Positions 46,770-57,296 of a DNA stretch of 64,000 nucleotides are shown one piece after another; position 1 is the first letter of the stretch, and the number at the start of each line of letters is the position of its first letter. Position numbers and translations under genes: made by a program. This DNA is from Candidatus Thalassarchaeaceae archaeon (GTDB lineage Archaea; Thermoplasmatota; Poseidoniia; Poseidoniales; Thalassarchaeaceae): assembly GCA_030748775.1 (NCBI GenBank), contig JASMLH010000001.1:1-64000 (forward strand). Direction: 5' to 3'. The notes beneath the pieces are model-generated. The model saw only the letters and a list, made by a program, of their open reading frames with translations. It had not been told where the DNA came from and ran no database searches.

Positions 46770-49700
46770 ATGGCCCGTAGGGCCATGAGCGCACGCAGGG
46801 GCAGCTTGTCACTCCTCATGGTCCTGGTCTTATTTGCCCCCATTGCAGCATCCTCAATTGCCCCAGAAAATAATCCTCGGGGGGGATTCGATGCAGAGGG
46901 CAATTGGCAGCCGAGCGTGGAGCTAGAAATCCACTCTAAATGGTGGGAACACTGGAGCCGGGACAAGGACGCAAACTCTCTCGATGACAGGCTCGAGTGG
47001 CTAATCGAACAACCAGAGGAGACCCAGCGAGATTGGTGGAGGAGGGCATCAGAGGACCATGCAAGGATTTTCGTTGACTACGACCACCATCCATCCGATG
47101 CTGATATTGAAGCCCTTGAATCCGTAGGAGTCGAAGTAACATTTCGCTTCAGTTATCTGGATACCCTGTCTGCTACAGCACCAATTGAATCAATATTGGA
47201 TCCAGAGGGAATAAGGGCACTCCCCGGAGTTGTCATGATCGAGGATCTTGGACTTGCCGAGACAAATATGCACCAAGCCGTTCCCAACATGGGAGTCGAT
47301 TTGGTCTGGCAGGACTTCGGGTTCGATGGAACCGGCTCAGTTATCGCAGTGCTCGACACGGGCGTCAGAGGAGATCATGAGGGACTCAATGATATGGATG
47401 ATGACCCATTCACGTGCCTCGATGATCCACCAGAACCCGATCCCCTCGATCCCGACCCAGAACCCATCCCATCCGACTGCGACCCCAAGATTATCGCCTT
47501 CTACGATGCGGTATTCACAGATGAGGAACAGGATCCCTCGACCTCCTACGACTCGGGAACGCACGGGACTCACGTAGCCGGAATCGCCGCAGGAACAGGA
47601 GGGGGCCAGACAGATCCAGAAACCGGACTCAGATATGTCGGTGCAGCACCTGGGGCCTACCTGATCAACATCCTGGGCTGCTGTGACGGCGATATCGAGG
47701 ACGTTATGCAAGGTGCCCAGTGGGCCATCGATAACAAGGAAAAGTACGGAATCGACGTAGTAACCTCCTCCCTGGGCGAACAGCAGTTCGAAATTCACGT
47801 CGACAACGACGGAAACTCGGCATGGAGCCGCCAGATGGACATGGTCGTGGAAGCGGGAATCATCACCACCCTATCAGCTGGAAACGAATTGGGTGGGATA
47901 ACCCTAGCCGGTTGCAATACCATCGACAGCCCAGGCGATGCCAGATTGCCAGTGACTGTGGCTAGTCTGGACAAGGATCTCGGACTGGCCATCTACAGTA
48001 GTAGGGGATACACATCTGACCTCCGTGTAAAGCCGGATGTCGCAACAATCGGGTCCAGCATCATGGCACCGGATGCTGCAACTCAAGACGGCTATACCAG
48101 CAAGTCCGGCACCAGTATGGCCACTCCCCTGATGGCTGGAATAGCAGCCCTCATGGTTCAGGCCAACCCGGATATCACCCCAACCGAGTTCAAGGACATC
48201 ATTGGTGCCCACTCAATCGAACGTGAAATCCAGCTTCTGGATGATCCCGGCTTCAATGACTGCAGTCTGCTAGAAACGCGTCCCGACAACGAGTTCGGAT
48301 ACGGCCAAGCCGACCCGGTGGCATTCGTAGAGGCTGCAGGAAGCATAGACCGTTCACTCAATGTCTCGATGGACCTGGAGACGCTACAAGAAGTCGGCAA
48401 TGAGAGCTACATCTCCGGAACCTCATCAGGCGGTGCACCCGGGTTGGGTGTAGTAGAGGTCAAGGTTGGTGGTGGTGAATGGAAGGGTGCCGCAGACCTG
48501 TCGAAGAATGGTGACTGGGCGACCTGGAGAGTCAAACTAGATCCTCACACTGAATCTGGAAATTCAACGATCTATGCCAGGCTGGCCATCTCAGAGGACA
48601 GCATCTCTCCGATTGATGCCCGAAGAGTTGTACTGATCGACGGTCAGTCTGCATCAGGAGCGTTAGGGGACCTGACTTCCATGGGCTCATGGGTGTTCTT
48701 TGTGCCCTTTGCATTCGCTTTGGCTCTGCTTGGCTTCATCATGATCACTGAGAGGTGGGACAGGAAGTTCTTGACCGCCATGCGAAAACCAAAACCAGAT
48801 TTGAGCTCCATACCTGTTGGTGAAGCACTACAAGATGGTGTCAGAACTAGTAGCAGTGGAAATCCCATCATGTCCTTCTTCGTAGGGTTCATCATTGGTG
48901 GAATAATGGCATTCATCCAAACACTTGGAGCATTCGTCAGAGGTCTTCGTAATGGCGAGGCACTGACTGAGAACAAGGCATCGAGAACCATCGCTCTGTG
49001 TATCCTCTATGTCGCACAAGGTCTCCCTTCCGGCTTCGCTAACGTGGCCTTCGTCGCCTTCCTCGTGACCAATGGAATAGCGGTTGAGCAGATTGCCTTG
49101 CTGTTCGCTACCGTCTACCTTCCCTGGACATTCAAGTTCATCTGGGGCCCGGTCATCGACATGGTAACTTTCCCACGATACGGAGTTAGACGGCCTTGGG
49201 TTCTGTTTGCCGAGACTGGGATGATCCTCTCCCTCGCTACCTTGCTGTTGGTACCAGATCTAGTCGCTTCAATTCAACTGGCCACCATACTGCTGTTCAT
49301 CCATAATCTGTTCTCATCTTTACAGGATGTCAGCGTAGATGCACTGGCTGTGGATATCCTCGAGCCGGATGAAGTAGCCACTGTGAATGGGCTAATGTTC
49401 GCCTCCAAGAGAGGTGGAATCATCTTTGGAGGGGCCGTCCTTGGAATGCTAGTAGTCCCGTATGGAATCAAGTCAGCGATCATGGTTCAACTGCCACTAT
49501 TGGCGCTGATTATGATGGTACCACTCTTCCTACGTGAGAGGCCAAGTAACAGCCTGTTCCCTTGGAGCAGAAAGAGAGAGAAGGAAGAGGAGGCTAGAAT
49601 GAGCAGGGACGATGTCACGGGCGAGAGGATCGACCCCATAACCGGCGTGAAGATTAGTGAGTACGAGGATCCGATTGAGGCAGAAGCGGTTCTACCTTGG

Positions 49701-50723
49701 GAAGCAGATCATCCAGAGGAGTTCACACAAGCACGATGGGTCGCTACCAACCTGCACGAGAACAGAATCTCCCCCGCAGCTCTAGTCCTATGGCTCAGTA
49801 TCGGATTCTTTCTGCTTTGGGGGCTATTCGCCATCATTCACCAACTGACGAGCACGTATACAGGAGACTGGGCCCTGACGTTTGGAGACATCGCAGCTCC
49901 TATGAAGTCAATCGGGAAGTGGGGACTTCTAGTCTCAGCCTTGATAATTCTGGCTGAAAGACTTGGAGCATCAATCCCTGAGATTAGAAATCCTGTTCCT
50001 GCTTCCACTCTCGCATCTACAACTGCTTACAACATTGTCAAGGGATTCTCCACTCGCTCTTCGTTCATCCTGATATTCCTCTGCCTGCTCTCGGAGTTGT
50101 ACTTGTTCACCGACCCGATTGTGGTTGACATATTCATCAACGAGGCAGGGTGGTCGCAGACCAAGTATAATGCAATCATGGGAGGCGTAGTAATCGCCTT
50201 CATGATGTTCGGACAGATCGTCGGAGGGATGCTCGGGGATAGGTTCGGAGTCAGAGAAATCTCGATGATCGGCTTCACCCTGCTCGCCCTGTCAAATGCT
50301 ACTCTTGCCCTGATTAGCGATCACTGGACTAACACCAATCTCATGGTCACATACCTATGCGTTCGAGCCATCATCAACGGAGTAGCTTGGATATGCGTCA
50401 TCGCAGTAGCGATGAGGCTAACATTCTCCAAGGCCGGTGGCTCTCAGTTCACAGCCTACATGTCGATGTTCAATCTCTCAGCGGTTATGGCCTATCTGTT
50501 CACAGGAACAATGACCCAGAGATTCGATTACATCACGTGCCTGTACATCGGTGCTGCTCTGACCCTATTCACCGTGATTCTCCTCTGGTTCATCGACCCA
50601 GACGAGGTCGACAGAGTCCTTGAGGGTCGCTTTGGAGATGACGAGGAAGAGTTCGATGGCGATCTCGGTGAGAGGCCCGAGGCGTGGTATGAGGGAGGGG
50701 AGCCAGCTGTCTCAGGTGCGTGA
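46770..50723 (+). CDS. fusion of secreted subtilisin-like (S8) protease with C-terminal AmpG-like MFS permease
   Basis: Single 1,317-aa ORF. Signal peptide; VIAVLDTGVRGDHEG, GTHGTHVAGIAAG, TTLSAGNELG, SGTSMATPLMAGIAALM; then TM segments and ASRTIALCILYVAQGLPSGFANVAFVAFLVTNGIAVEQIALLFATVYLPWTFKFIWGPVIDMVTFPRYGVRRPWVLFAE. Confidence 0.87.
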   Translation: MARRAMSARRGSLSLLMVLVLFAPIAASSIAPENNPRGGFDAEGNWQPSVELEIHSKWWEHWSRDKDANSLDDRLEWLIEQPEETQRDWWRRASEDHARIFVDYDHHPSDADIEALESVGVEVTFRFSYLDTLSATAPIESILDPEGIRALPGVVMIEDLGLAETNMHQAVPNMGVDLVWQDFGFDGTGSVIAVLDTGVRGDHEGLNDMDDDPFTCLDDPPEPDPLDPDPEPIPSDCDPKIIAFYDAVFTDEEQDPSTSYDSGTHGTHVAGIAAGTGGGQTDPETGLRYVGAAPGAYLINILGCCDGDIEDVMQGAQWAIDNKEKYGIDVVTSSLGEQQFEIHVDNDGNSAWSRQMDMVVEAGIITTLSAGNELGGITLAGCNTIDSPGDARLPVTVASLDKDLGLAIYSSRGYTSDLRVKPDVATIGSSIMAPDAATQDGYTSKSGTSMATPLMAGIAALMVQANPDITPTEFKDIIGAHSIEREIQLLDDPGFNDCSLLETRPDNEFGYGQADPVAFVEAAGSIDRSLNVSMDLETLQEVGNESYISGTSSGGAPGLGVVEVKVGGGEWKGAADLSKNGDWATWRVKLDPHTESGNSTIYARLAISEDSISPIDARRVVLIDGQSASGALGDLTSMGSWVFFVPFAFALALLGFIMITERWDRKFLTAMRKPKPDLSSIPVGEALQDGVRTSSSGNPIMSFFVGFIIGGIMAFIQTLGAFVRGLRNGEALTENKASRTIALCILYVAQGLPSGFANVAFVAFLVTNGIAVEQIALLFATVYLPWTFKFIWGPVIDMVTFPRYGVRRPWVLFAETGMILSLATLLLVPDLVASIQLATILLFIHNLFSSLQDVSVDALAVDILEPDEVATVNGLMFASKRGGIIFGGAVLGMLVVPYGIKSAIMVQLPLLALIMMVPLFLRERPSNSLFPWSRKREKEEEARMSRDDVTGERIDPITGVKISEYEDPIEAEAVLPWEADHPEEFTQARWVATNLHENRISPAALVLWLSIGFFLLWGLFAIIHQLTSTYTGDWALTFGDIAAPMKSIGKWGLLVSALIILAERLGASIPEIRNPVPASTLASTTAYNIVKGFSTRSSFILIFLCLLSELYLFTDPIVVDIFINEAGWSQTKYNAIMGGVVIAFMMFGQIVGGMLGDRFGVREISMIGFTLLALSNATLALISDHWTNTNLMVTYLCVRAIINGVAWICVIAVAMRLTFSKAGGSQFTAYMSMFNLSAVMAYLFTGTMTQRFDYITCLYIGAALTLFTVILLWFIDPDEVDRVLEGRFGDDEEEFDGDLGERPEAWYEGGEPAVSGA

Positions 50724-50973
50724 GCATCTCGAGTCCGCAAATACGGACTTTCTGTTCTTCTCCCAGACAATCTGCCCATACTGCACTAGGGCAGAGAGGA
50801 CGTTAGATGCACACGGCCTCACATATACAGAAGTTAATCTCGACCACCATGATGGGCTGAGAGAACAGGTAGTTGCCGAGACTAGGCACCGAACTGTCCC
50901 AGTTGTCTTTGATTTGAGAGGAGATGAGCCAGTTTTCGTTGGCGGCTCTGACCACCTGCTGGAGTATCTCTAG
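50689..50973 (+). CDS. glutaredoxin-like protein
   Basis: FLFFSQTICPYCTRAERTLDAHGLTYTEVNLD, RTVPVVFD; overlaps the end of the fusion gene. Confidence 0.85.
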   Translation: MREGSQLSQVREHLESANTDFLFFSQTICPYCTRAERTLDAHGLTYTEVNLDHHDGLREQVVAETRHRTVPVVFDLRGDEPVFVGGSDHLLEYL

Positions 50974-51947
50974 AGTGACCAGGAGCTAGTTATCCCGCCC
51001 GCTATCTTGATTCTGAGATAGGTGTTTCCAGTAAAGGTCGCCGTCAGTGTATATTCCCCGGATGGGTATGGGATGGTGCCAAGGGTCCCGTATTCGCTGG
51101 CTCCCGGACCCCAGACTCTCTCCAATGCAGAGACGGAGAGATGGTCCCTGAGAGTCAGTGTGATACTAGATGAGCCCGAACCACACTCTGCGTCAATGAA
51201 GTAGATCATCTCGTCCCACTCGCCATCGCTCGGGTGGTCGCTAACAAGGAAACTGTCTCGGAACTCGAAGTCAGTTCCAGAATCCTCCCATGTGTTTCCG
51301 AATAGGTCCCCCCCTCTGACGAAGTAGACATCACCAGTATGCCCATCTCCTGTATCGGAAAGCATCATCCTCAGTTGCTCTTCACCTGAGGAGTCTTTCC
51401 AGATGAACGAGGAAAAGAAGCCAAAATTCGAATCGTATACGTAGTCCAGTCTTGAACCATCAGCAGATGACGCCATTATGATTGCTGAACTTCCCGAGAT
51501 CCCGGTCACAGTCGTTGACCACTCGACGGAAAACAGGTTGAAAACCCACGATTCTCCTTCTTCCAGCGGGAAGGCAAGAACCGGCTGCGGGACTCCATTC
51601 TCATACGCACTCAGACCGTCATGAGTCATCCTGCCTAGGAACGGATTATGGTTTAGGACAGCATGCCTTCGAGCCTCAGTCAGGCTTGAAATAGCCAGCA
51701 TATAGGCCGTCCCCCCCTCCTCGCTAGTGCTGGCTACAACGAGCCTAGCTGTATCATCGCTGTAGTCAGGCGTCGAGAATGTGTATAGCCACCAGTCCCC
51801 TGTTTCCCAGACAGGAACTTCCATCGATTGCGAAGATCCGCCCCCACCTCCATTGTCAGAGAGTCCGGCACAGCCGGACAGTGAGGTGACAAGAAGGAGG
51901 AACGCCAAAGCCAATGCACGAACTTCGCTCATGGCCTCCGCATGCAT
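50970..51947 (-). CDS. predicted lipoprotein, unknown function
   Basis: MSEVRALALAFLLLVTSLSGCAGLSDNGGGGG lipobox; rest unrecognised. Confidence 0.65.
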   Translation of the reverse strand: MHAEAMSEVRALALAFLLLVTSLSGCAGLSDNGGGGGSSQSMEVPVWETGDWWLYTFSTPDYSDDTARLVVASTSEEGGTAYMLAISSLTEARRHAVLNHNPFLGRMTHDGLSAYENGVPQPVLAFPLEEGESWVFNLFSVEWSTTVTGISGSSAIIMASSADGSRLDYVYDSNFGFFSSFIWKDSSGEEQLRMMLSDTGDGHTGDVYFVRGGDLFGNTWEDSGTDFEFRDSFLVSDHPSDGEWDEMIYFIDAECGSGSSSITLTLRDHLSVSALERVWGPGASEYGTLGTIPYPSGEYTLTATFTGNTYLRIKIAGGITSSWSL

Positions 51948-51981
51948 TAGTCAATGAAGAGTGTGACGATTGCCAGTCCAT

Positions 51982-54042
51982 TCAGAACAGGCCACTCGAG
52001 GCGCCAACTACTGCAACGATCGACATCAGCTTGATGAGGATGTTCAGTGATGGCCCGCTAGTGTCCTTGAACGGGTCTCCAATCGTGTCGCCGATAACTG
52101 CGGCATCGTGCGAGGAGTCGCCCTTCGATGCCCCTTCAATGTGTCCTTGCTCTATCGCCTTCTTGGCGTTATCCCAGGCTCCTCCGGCGTTTGCCATGAA
52201 TAGGGCCATTAGAACACCAGAAACAAGAGACCCTGCTAGTAGTCCCCCGAGTGCCTCTGCTCCTATGGCCATGCCAACCACAATTGGAGCCGAAACGGCG
52301 ACTACACCTGGTAGAATCATCTCCCTCAGGGCTGCTTCGGTGGAGATCTCCACGCATCGCTGGCTATCTGGCTTTACTCCCTCTCGGCCTTCTAACAGAC
52401 CGTCAATCTCCGCGAATTGTCGACGGATTTCAACTACCATGTCATTAGCGGCCTTGCCTACAGAAGTCATAGTCATGGCCGCGACAACGAATGGTAGTGA
52501 TCCCCCGATTAGTAAACCAATCACTACCTCTGGTTCGGTTAGAGCCAGATCCTCTGGCTGAAGTCCTGCCGCAGTACCATATGCTGCGAAAAGGGCGAGT
52601 GCAGTGAGCGCCGCACTGCCGATTGCGAAACCCTTGCCAATTGCTGCCGTGGTATTTCCTATGGAATCGAGGCTGTCTGTGATTTCCCTTACTTCTGAAC
52701 CCAGCTCGCCCATTTCAGCTATACCACCAGCATTGTCCGCAACCGGGCCATAAGCATCAACAGTCATTGTGACGCCAACGGTGGCAAGCATCCCCATTGC
52801 TGCCATTGCAATCCCATAGAGGCCGTGTTCCGCCGAAGCCCCGGTAGTCTCCATCATTGCCCAGTTAGCTGAATAGATTCCCGCTGCAATTAGTAGAATC
52901 GGGAAGAATGTAGACATCATACCCACGGAAAGACCAGCAATCGCATTTGTTGCAGGCCCAGTCTTGGACATCTCTCCAATATGGGGTATGGCCTTGACCT
53001 TGAAGCCAAAAACGTCCTCTATGCCCGTGTAGTATTCAGTAACTAGTCCGATTAGTATGCCGACCAGTGAACCGGCGATCACCGCCATCATTGGCTCTGT
53101 ACCTGTCTCTAGGCCAAAGTAGTCGATTCCAAACCATCCGCCGATCCAGAAAAGACCAGCCCCTATGAAGGTAGTATTCCGAAGAGCGGCAGCCGGATCT
53201 CCTCCCTTCAGGACCTTCATGCTGAAAACTCCAACAATCGATGCCGCGTAGCCTACCAGGCCAAGCATTATGGGGAGGGTGACATAGTCCGCTCCCATAT
53301 TGTCTGAGGCTTGTGCAATAACCATAGCAGCGATTATGGAACCAACGAAAGACTCGAAGATATCCGCCCCCATTCCTGCAACGTCCCCCACGTTGTCCCC
53401 CACGTTGTCTGCAATCACGCCAGGATTTCTGGGATCATCTTCCGGGATGCCCGCCTCCACCTTTCCAACTAGGTCGGCTCCTACGTCAGCTGCTTTGGTG
53501 TAGATTCCTCCGCCCACTCTAGCGAACAGGGCAATAGAGGAGGCACCCATCCCGAAACCAGCTATGTTCTGAACCTCCTCTCCTGTACCTAGCCAATAGG
53601 CCATCAATGAGATCCCCAGGAGGCCTAGCCCTCCGACAGACAGGCCCATTACAGCCCCTCCATTGAAGGAAACTTCCAGTGCAGCAGGCTGTCCCCCATT
53701 GGACGCAGCCATCGCGGTTCTTCCGTTGGCGCTAGTTGCAGACCTCATTCCCGAATATCCTGCAGCAACACTGCATAACGCACCAGCTAGGAAGGCGGCC
53801 GGAGTCTCATACTCGAAGTCATTTACGTAGTATAGAAGTCCCGCTACAACGACTATGAAAATGCTAAGATATCTGTATTCAGCATTCAGGAAAGCCATTG
53901 CTCCAGCTTGAATCTGCCCTGTAATATCAGCTACCGTTTCGTTCTCAATCTCAATTTTCTGCACCTGGCTGTAGAGGTACATTGCAATAGCCAGACCGAC
54001 TACTGCCATTCCCATTGCTATTTCTGGTATGTTCTCAATCAT
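51982..54042 (-). CDS. hppA: membrane-bound pyrophosphatase, K+-dependent type
   Basis: [78 protein letters not shown]. Confidence 0.95.
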   Translation of the reverse strand: MIENIPEIAMGMAVVGLAIAMYLYSQVQKIEIENETVADITGQIQAGAMAFLNAEYRYLSIFIVVVAGLLYYVNDFEYETPAAFLAGALCSVAAGYSGMRSATSANGRTAMAASNGGQPAALEVSFNGGAVMGLSVGGLGLLGISLMAYWLGTGEEVQNIAGFGMGASSIALFARVGGGIYTKAADVGADLVGKVEAGIPEDDPRNPGVIADNVGDNVGDVAGMGADIFESFVGSIIAAMVIAQASDNMGADYVTLPIMLGLVGYAASIVGVFSMKVLKGGDPAAALRNTTFIGAGLFWIGGWFGIDYFGLETGTEPMMAVIAGSLVGILIGLVTEYYTGIEDVFGFKVKAIPHIGEMSKTGPATNAIAGLSVGMMSTFFPILLIAAGIYSANWAMMETTGASAEHGLYGIAMAAMGMLATVGVTMTVDAYGPVADNAGGIAEMGELGSEVREITDSLDSIGNTTAAIGKGFAIGSAALTALALFAAYGTAAGLQPEDLALTEPEVVIGLLIGGSLPFVVAAMTMTSVGKAANDMVVEIRRQFAEIDGLLEGREGVKPDSQRCVEISTEAALREMILPGVVAVSAPIVVGMAIGAEALGGLLAGSLVSGVLMALFMANAGGAWDNAKKAIEQGHIEGASKGDSSHDAAVIGDTIGDPFKDTSGPSLNILIKLMSIVAVVGASSGLF

Positions 54043-54115
54043 ACTCTCACCTGTCGAACCGCCGACCTAGGTCGCGTATTTAATCCAAATCCACTGTCTA
54101 ATCAGTCACGGTACA

Positions 54116-55069
54116 TTAGGACTGATTTCTAATCACCACAGCAGCAAACGAGCCCAGTATGCCAGCCCCATCGTGCTCTCTTCTGAAGGCCTCTAGTTCG
54201 TCTTCAGTTATGTGCCCCCATTCGAACGCTCTTTCGACCCTGGCCTTTGCAGCCTCAGGGTGAAATTGCACCCCCCATGCTGGAAGTGGTTCGCCCCTCT
54301 CATCCAGAACCCTGACTGCCGTGACGCCGTTGTGAATGGTTGATCCAAGGAGGCTACAGCAATCTGGAACTGACATCACATGATCCTGGTGAGTGAAAAG
54401 TACAGCCGGAGAATTTCCAGCACCACTCCTTCTCGAGGAGAAAATCTCGTCACTGTCCCCTTTCTCGGTCAGATTGAGGTCCCAGACTCCGTTGGATAAC
54501 GACTCAGCCCTCTCTACGCTCGCCCCAAGAGCCTTGCAAAGCAACTGGTGCCCGAAGCATATTCCGATCGTAGGTATCCCCATGTTCGATGCGCATCTAA
54601 GAACCGATGCTCCACCAGCCATCCATTCCTCCCACATTGAGACATTCCTTCGTGAACCGCTGCAAATGACAGCATCCGGGCCCAAGGCATCTAGCCACCT
54701 AGAAGTCAGGAGATCGTCACCATGTAGTGGCATTGCTATCCTCCTGAACAGGACTGAGTTCCCAGAGATTTCCATAGTTAATTCGTCCCAGAAGGGGAAA
54801 TCGTAATCCCAGTTCGGAACATCTGACTCGGAAATTTTCACGATTCCTTCTTTTTGCGCCCTTTCTCCTGACTCCGGAGATTGCATTTGGGGCGTCAAGA
54901 GGAGGACTTCTACACTGCCAAACTCGGCAATCGGTGCCAGAATCTCTTGGTTCCCCCCATGGCCAAACTCCGATCGCTCAACTAATAGGTCCAAAATGAC
55001 CACTCGAAAATCTGCCGCCACGGGCCTCCGAAGAGGCAATTGTTTGAAAGACCCCCGCCCGACCAGCAT
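54116..55069 (-). CDS. class I glutamine amidotransferase (GMP synthase glutaminase-like)
   Basis: IPTIGICFGHQLLCKALGASVERA and WGVQFHPEA triad motifs. Confidence 0.8.
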   Translation of the reverse strand: MLVGRGSFKQLPLRRPVAADFRVVILDLLVERSEFGHGGNQEILAPIAEFGSVEVLLLTPQMQSPESGERAQKEGIVKISESDVPNWDYDFPFWDELTMEISGNSVLFRRIAMPLHGDDLLTSRWLDALGPDAVICSGSRRNVSMWEEWMAGGASVLRCASNMGIPTIGICFGHQLLCKALGASVERAESLSNGVWDLNLTEKGDSDEIFSSRRSGAGNSPAVLFTHQDHVMSVPDCCSLLGSTIHNGVTAVRVLDERGEPLPAWGVQFHPEAAKARVERAFEWGHITEDELEAFRREHDGAGILGSFAAVVIRNQS

Positions 55070-55083
55070 ACGGAGGGAGTACG

Positions 55084-55359
55084 ATGGTGGACAAGCAGCT
55101 AATTCTTGATTCAGTGGGTCCTGTGCAGGCTGTTCTAGATGCTCACGATGGCGTAGTCAACGTAGTCGACACAACAGATGGAGTGATCATGATTTCACTA
55201 GAAGGAGGATGCACAGGCTGTAGCGCGACGCCAATGACTGCGATGCAGATATACTACTCTCTGATGAAGCTGGAAGAGGTCGAAGATGTAGTTTTCGTTA
55301 ACGGGGAGTTGCCTGCTTACATGCGCTCTTTCATCGATAACAAGTTGAATTCAGGTTAG
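55084..55359 (+). CDS. NifU C-terminal-domain (Fe-S scaffold) protein
   Basis: VISLEGGCTGCSATPMTAMQI-type motif (translated ISLEGGCTGCSATPMTAMQIYYSL). Confidence 0.83.
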   Translation: MVDKQLILDSVGPVQAVLDAHDGVVNVVDTTDGVIMISLEGGCTGCSATPMTAMQIYYSLMKLEEVEDVVFVNGELPAYMRSFIDNKLNSG

Positions 55360-55360
55360 A

Positions 55361-55900
55361 TCACTCCTCTTCCTTCCTGGCTTTCATTATCTTGTGGGGA
55401 TTGGCCTCACCTTGGACGTCCTTTCCCTTGATATTCATCATCGAGGCCAGAGCAACTATCACTGCGATTACTGCGAATGGCCTAGCTATGTTCCTTGAAC
55501 CCCAGAGCTCCCCTCCAGAGCCATGAAGGGCAAATAGCGTCACCGCTGAAATCAGGCACAGTCCGGCAATAACCCTCTGTGCCAATATTTCGCTTCTTCT
55601 GGTTCTGGATAGAGTTCCTATGGACATCCACAGGATTGTCGCAATACCACAAAGACCCAGTGCTAAGGACTCTAGAATCTCTACGTAACCCATACCCGTT
55701 CGTGCAGGACCCGCCTTGAGTATGTTCTCCCAATCAACAACCCAATAAATTGCTATTGCCAGAGCGTGCCATGGTGATTTCCCCTCGCTCTCGTTGGTCC
55801 AATCGGGATGACAGCTCCTACGGGGAAAAACCCGAGCAGAAAAATTGGAGGCCGTCAATACACAAATGGAGGCAGGTGAGGGGGGATTCTGGAACTCCAA
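55361..55900 (-). CDS. hypothetical membrane protein; start uncertain
   Basis: TM-rich ORF; 5' part overlaps the opposite ORF at 55750. Confidence 0.5.
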   Translation of the reverse strand: MEFQNPPSPASICVLTASNFSARVFPRRSCHPDWTNESEGKSPWHALAIAIYWVVDWENILKAGPARTGMGYVEILESLALGLCGIATILWMSIGTLSRTRRSEILAQRVIAGLCLISAVTLFALHGSGGELWGSRNIARPFAVIAVIVALASMMNIKGKDVQGEANPHKIMKARKEEE

Positions 55901-56169
55901 TGCTGTTCATCGGTCAAGCGATCGGTATTGCCGCTCTGGCGATGCTCCATTCGGGAGTCGAGTCTGCGAATGAAGCCACAGCATCAGATGGATTTCGATG
56001 GGGCGCAGGCGAATCTGCATTCCTGGCAACCCTAGGATTCTCGGCCCTTTCCGTATTGATCCTCTTTCGGGTTTCCCGGTCTAGAAAAGCCACAAACGGT
56101 CGTCGGAGGTTTGCTCGACTCTCGCTCCTTTCGCTAATCGGGGCATGCATCTACATTCTTTCAATTTAA
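55750..56169 (+). CDS. hypothetical membrane protein; start uncertain (may begin near MLFIGQAIGIAALAML)
   Basis: C-terminal hydrophobic segments; head-to-head overlap suggests the true start is downstream. Confidence 0.4.
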   Translation: MLLPERAMVISPRSRWSNRDDSSYGEKPEQKNWRPSIHKWRQVRGDSGTPMLFIGQAIGIAALAMLHSGVESANEATASDGFRWGAGESAFLATLGFSALSVLILFRVSRSRKATNGRRRFARLSLLSLIGACIYILSI

Positions 56170-56196
56170 TATCTCAAAGTAACGCAATTCACTTGA

Positions 56197-57114
56197 GTGC
56201 TCACCAACTGCGAAAGCCGGTTATTGTACATGCGAGTACCAGTATTGGCGTTTGTTTCATTGGGCGGAACCCTGTTTTTCGTGGGGGCTCTATTCATGCT
56301 AACTGCAACAGACATCCCATTCTTCGCAGAAGAAACCGAAGAAGAAATCAATATCGCTTTCTATGGTTCATCAGGGAATCTTTCCTACTCCCAGTCTTCT
56401 TCCGGGGACAGTCTCGGCTGGGCAGTTTACGTTTTTGGAGAATACGAAGACTCGAATGAAGACGGAAAGTGGGACTCTTGCCCCGAGATTCAGGTATTAC
56501 CAATTAACGAATCGGGAGAAGACCAAACTCCGAATCTTGGAGCTAACAACAGCTTTTACCAGATTTGTGGTCCAGGTTACGAGAGAAACGACTCTCCTTC
56601 AATGATTTACGTAGGACAGATTTGCCACAACCCGGTAAACGACTCGATTCCTGATTGCGAAGTCGGAAACTACAGCATTGAGTCGAATCAGATAGTTCGC
56701 CTCATCGAAGAGTTTTCCGAGGAAAAAAAGCCAATACTTTCTCTCATTGTAGACACCATTGCAGAAGGCCTTCGTACTGGCCGCTCGTTCTTATGCGGGG
56801 GCATCATTCTGGTGATTATTGGTGTCCTGCTACATGTAATTCTTGGCAGCGAACTACAAGTGTCGATTACCAAGACAGATGGATCTAAGGCCGAGTGGAG
56901 GGCCTATGCTCTTTCCCAAACCGAACGTGGGAACGATGGATTACCGAAAGCCTTCAGCAGACACAAGACGACTAAGGATAAATTCAGCAAACCAAGGAAG
57001 GGAAACGTAAGAGGGGGGGTGCATAAAACAGGAGGCCTCCACCTTTCTGGTTGGACCTCAGAGGACTCTGACAAGGAGTACAAAAAGAAGGTTCAGGACC
57101 GTAGAAAAAGGTAG
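56197..57114 (+). CDS. hypothetical membrane protein with extracytoplasmic domain
   Basis: N-terminal TM, acidic Ser/Asn-rich loop, second TM, basic cytoplasmic tail. Confidence 0.6.
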   Translation: MLTNCESRLLYMRVPVLAFVSLGGTLFFVGALFMLTATDIPFFAEETEEEINIAFYGSSGNLSYSQSSSGDSLGWAVYVFGEYEDSNEDGKWDSCPEIQVLPINESGEDQTPNLGANNSFYQICGPGYERNDSPSMIYVGQICHNPVNDSIPDCEVGNYSIESNQIVRLIEEFSEEKKPILSLIVDTIAEGLRTGRSFLCGGIILVIIGVLLHVILGSELQVSITKTDGSKAEWRAYALSQTERGNDGLPKAFSRHKTTKDKFSKPRKGNVRGGVHKTGGLHLSGWTSEDSDKEYKKKVQDRRKR

Positions 57115-57270
57115 TCAGAATAGGAAAGGTGCGAACATCAGTAACATTCCCAGTGCCACAATGATCACAATTCCCCGTCTTAGGTACTTGAAAATCGACT
57201 CTAGTACCAATCCGCTGTATGGCTCGCGATTTTTCCTGACGTATACCGGGGCGTAGTCTTCTTCTTCCAA
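57115..57270 (-). CDS. small single-TM protein (TTG start), not in ORF track
   Basis: Manual translation: (M)EEEDYAPVYVRKNREPYSGLVLESIFKYLRRGIVIIVALGMLLMFAPFLF*, filling the gap before nadE. Confidence 0.45.
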   Translation of the reverse strand: MEEEDYAPVYVRKNREPYSGLVLESIFKYLRRGIVIIVALGMLLMFAPFLF

Positions 57271-57296
57271 TTCATCACCCTGAACTCAATTGACCA

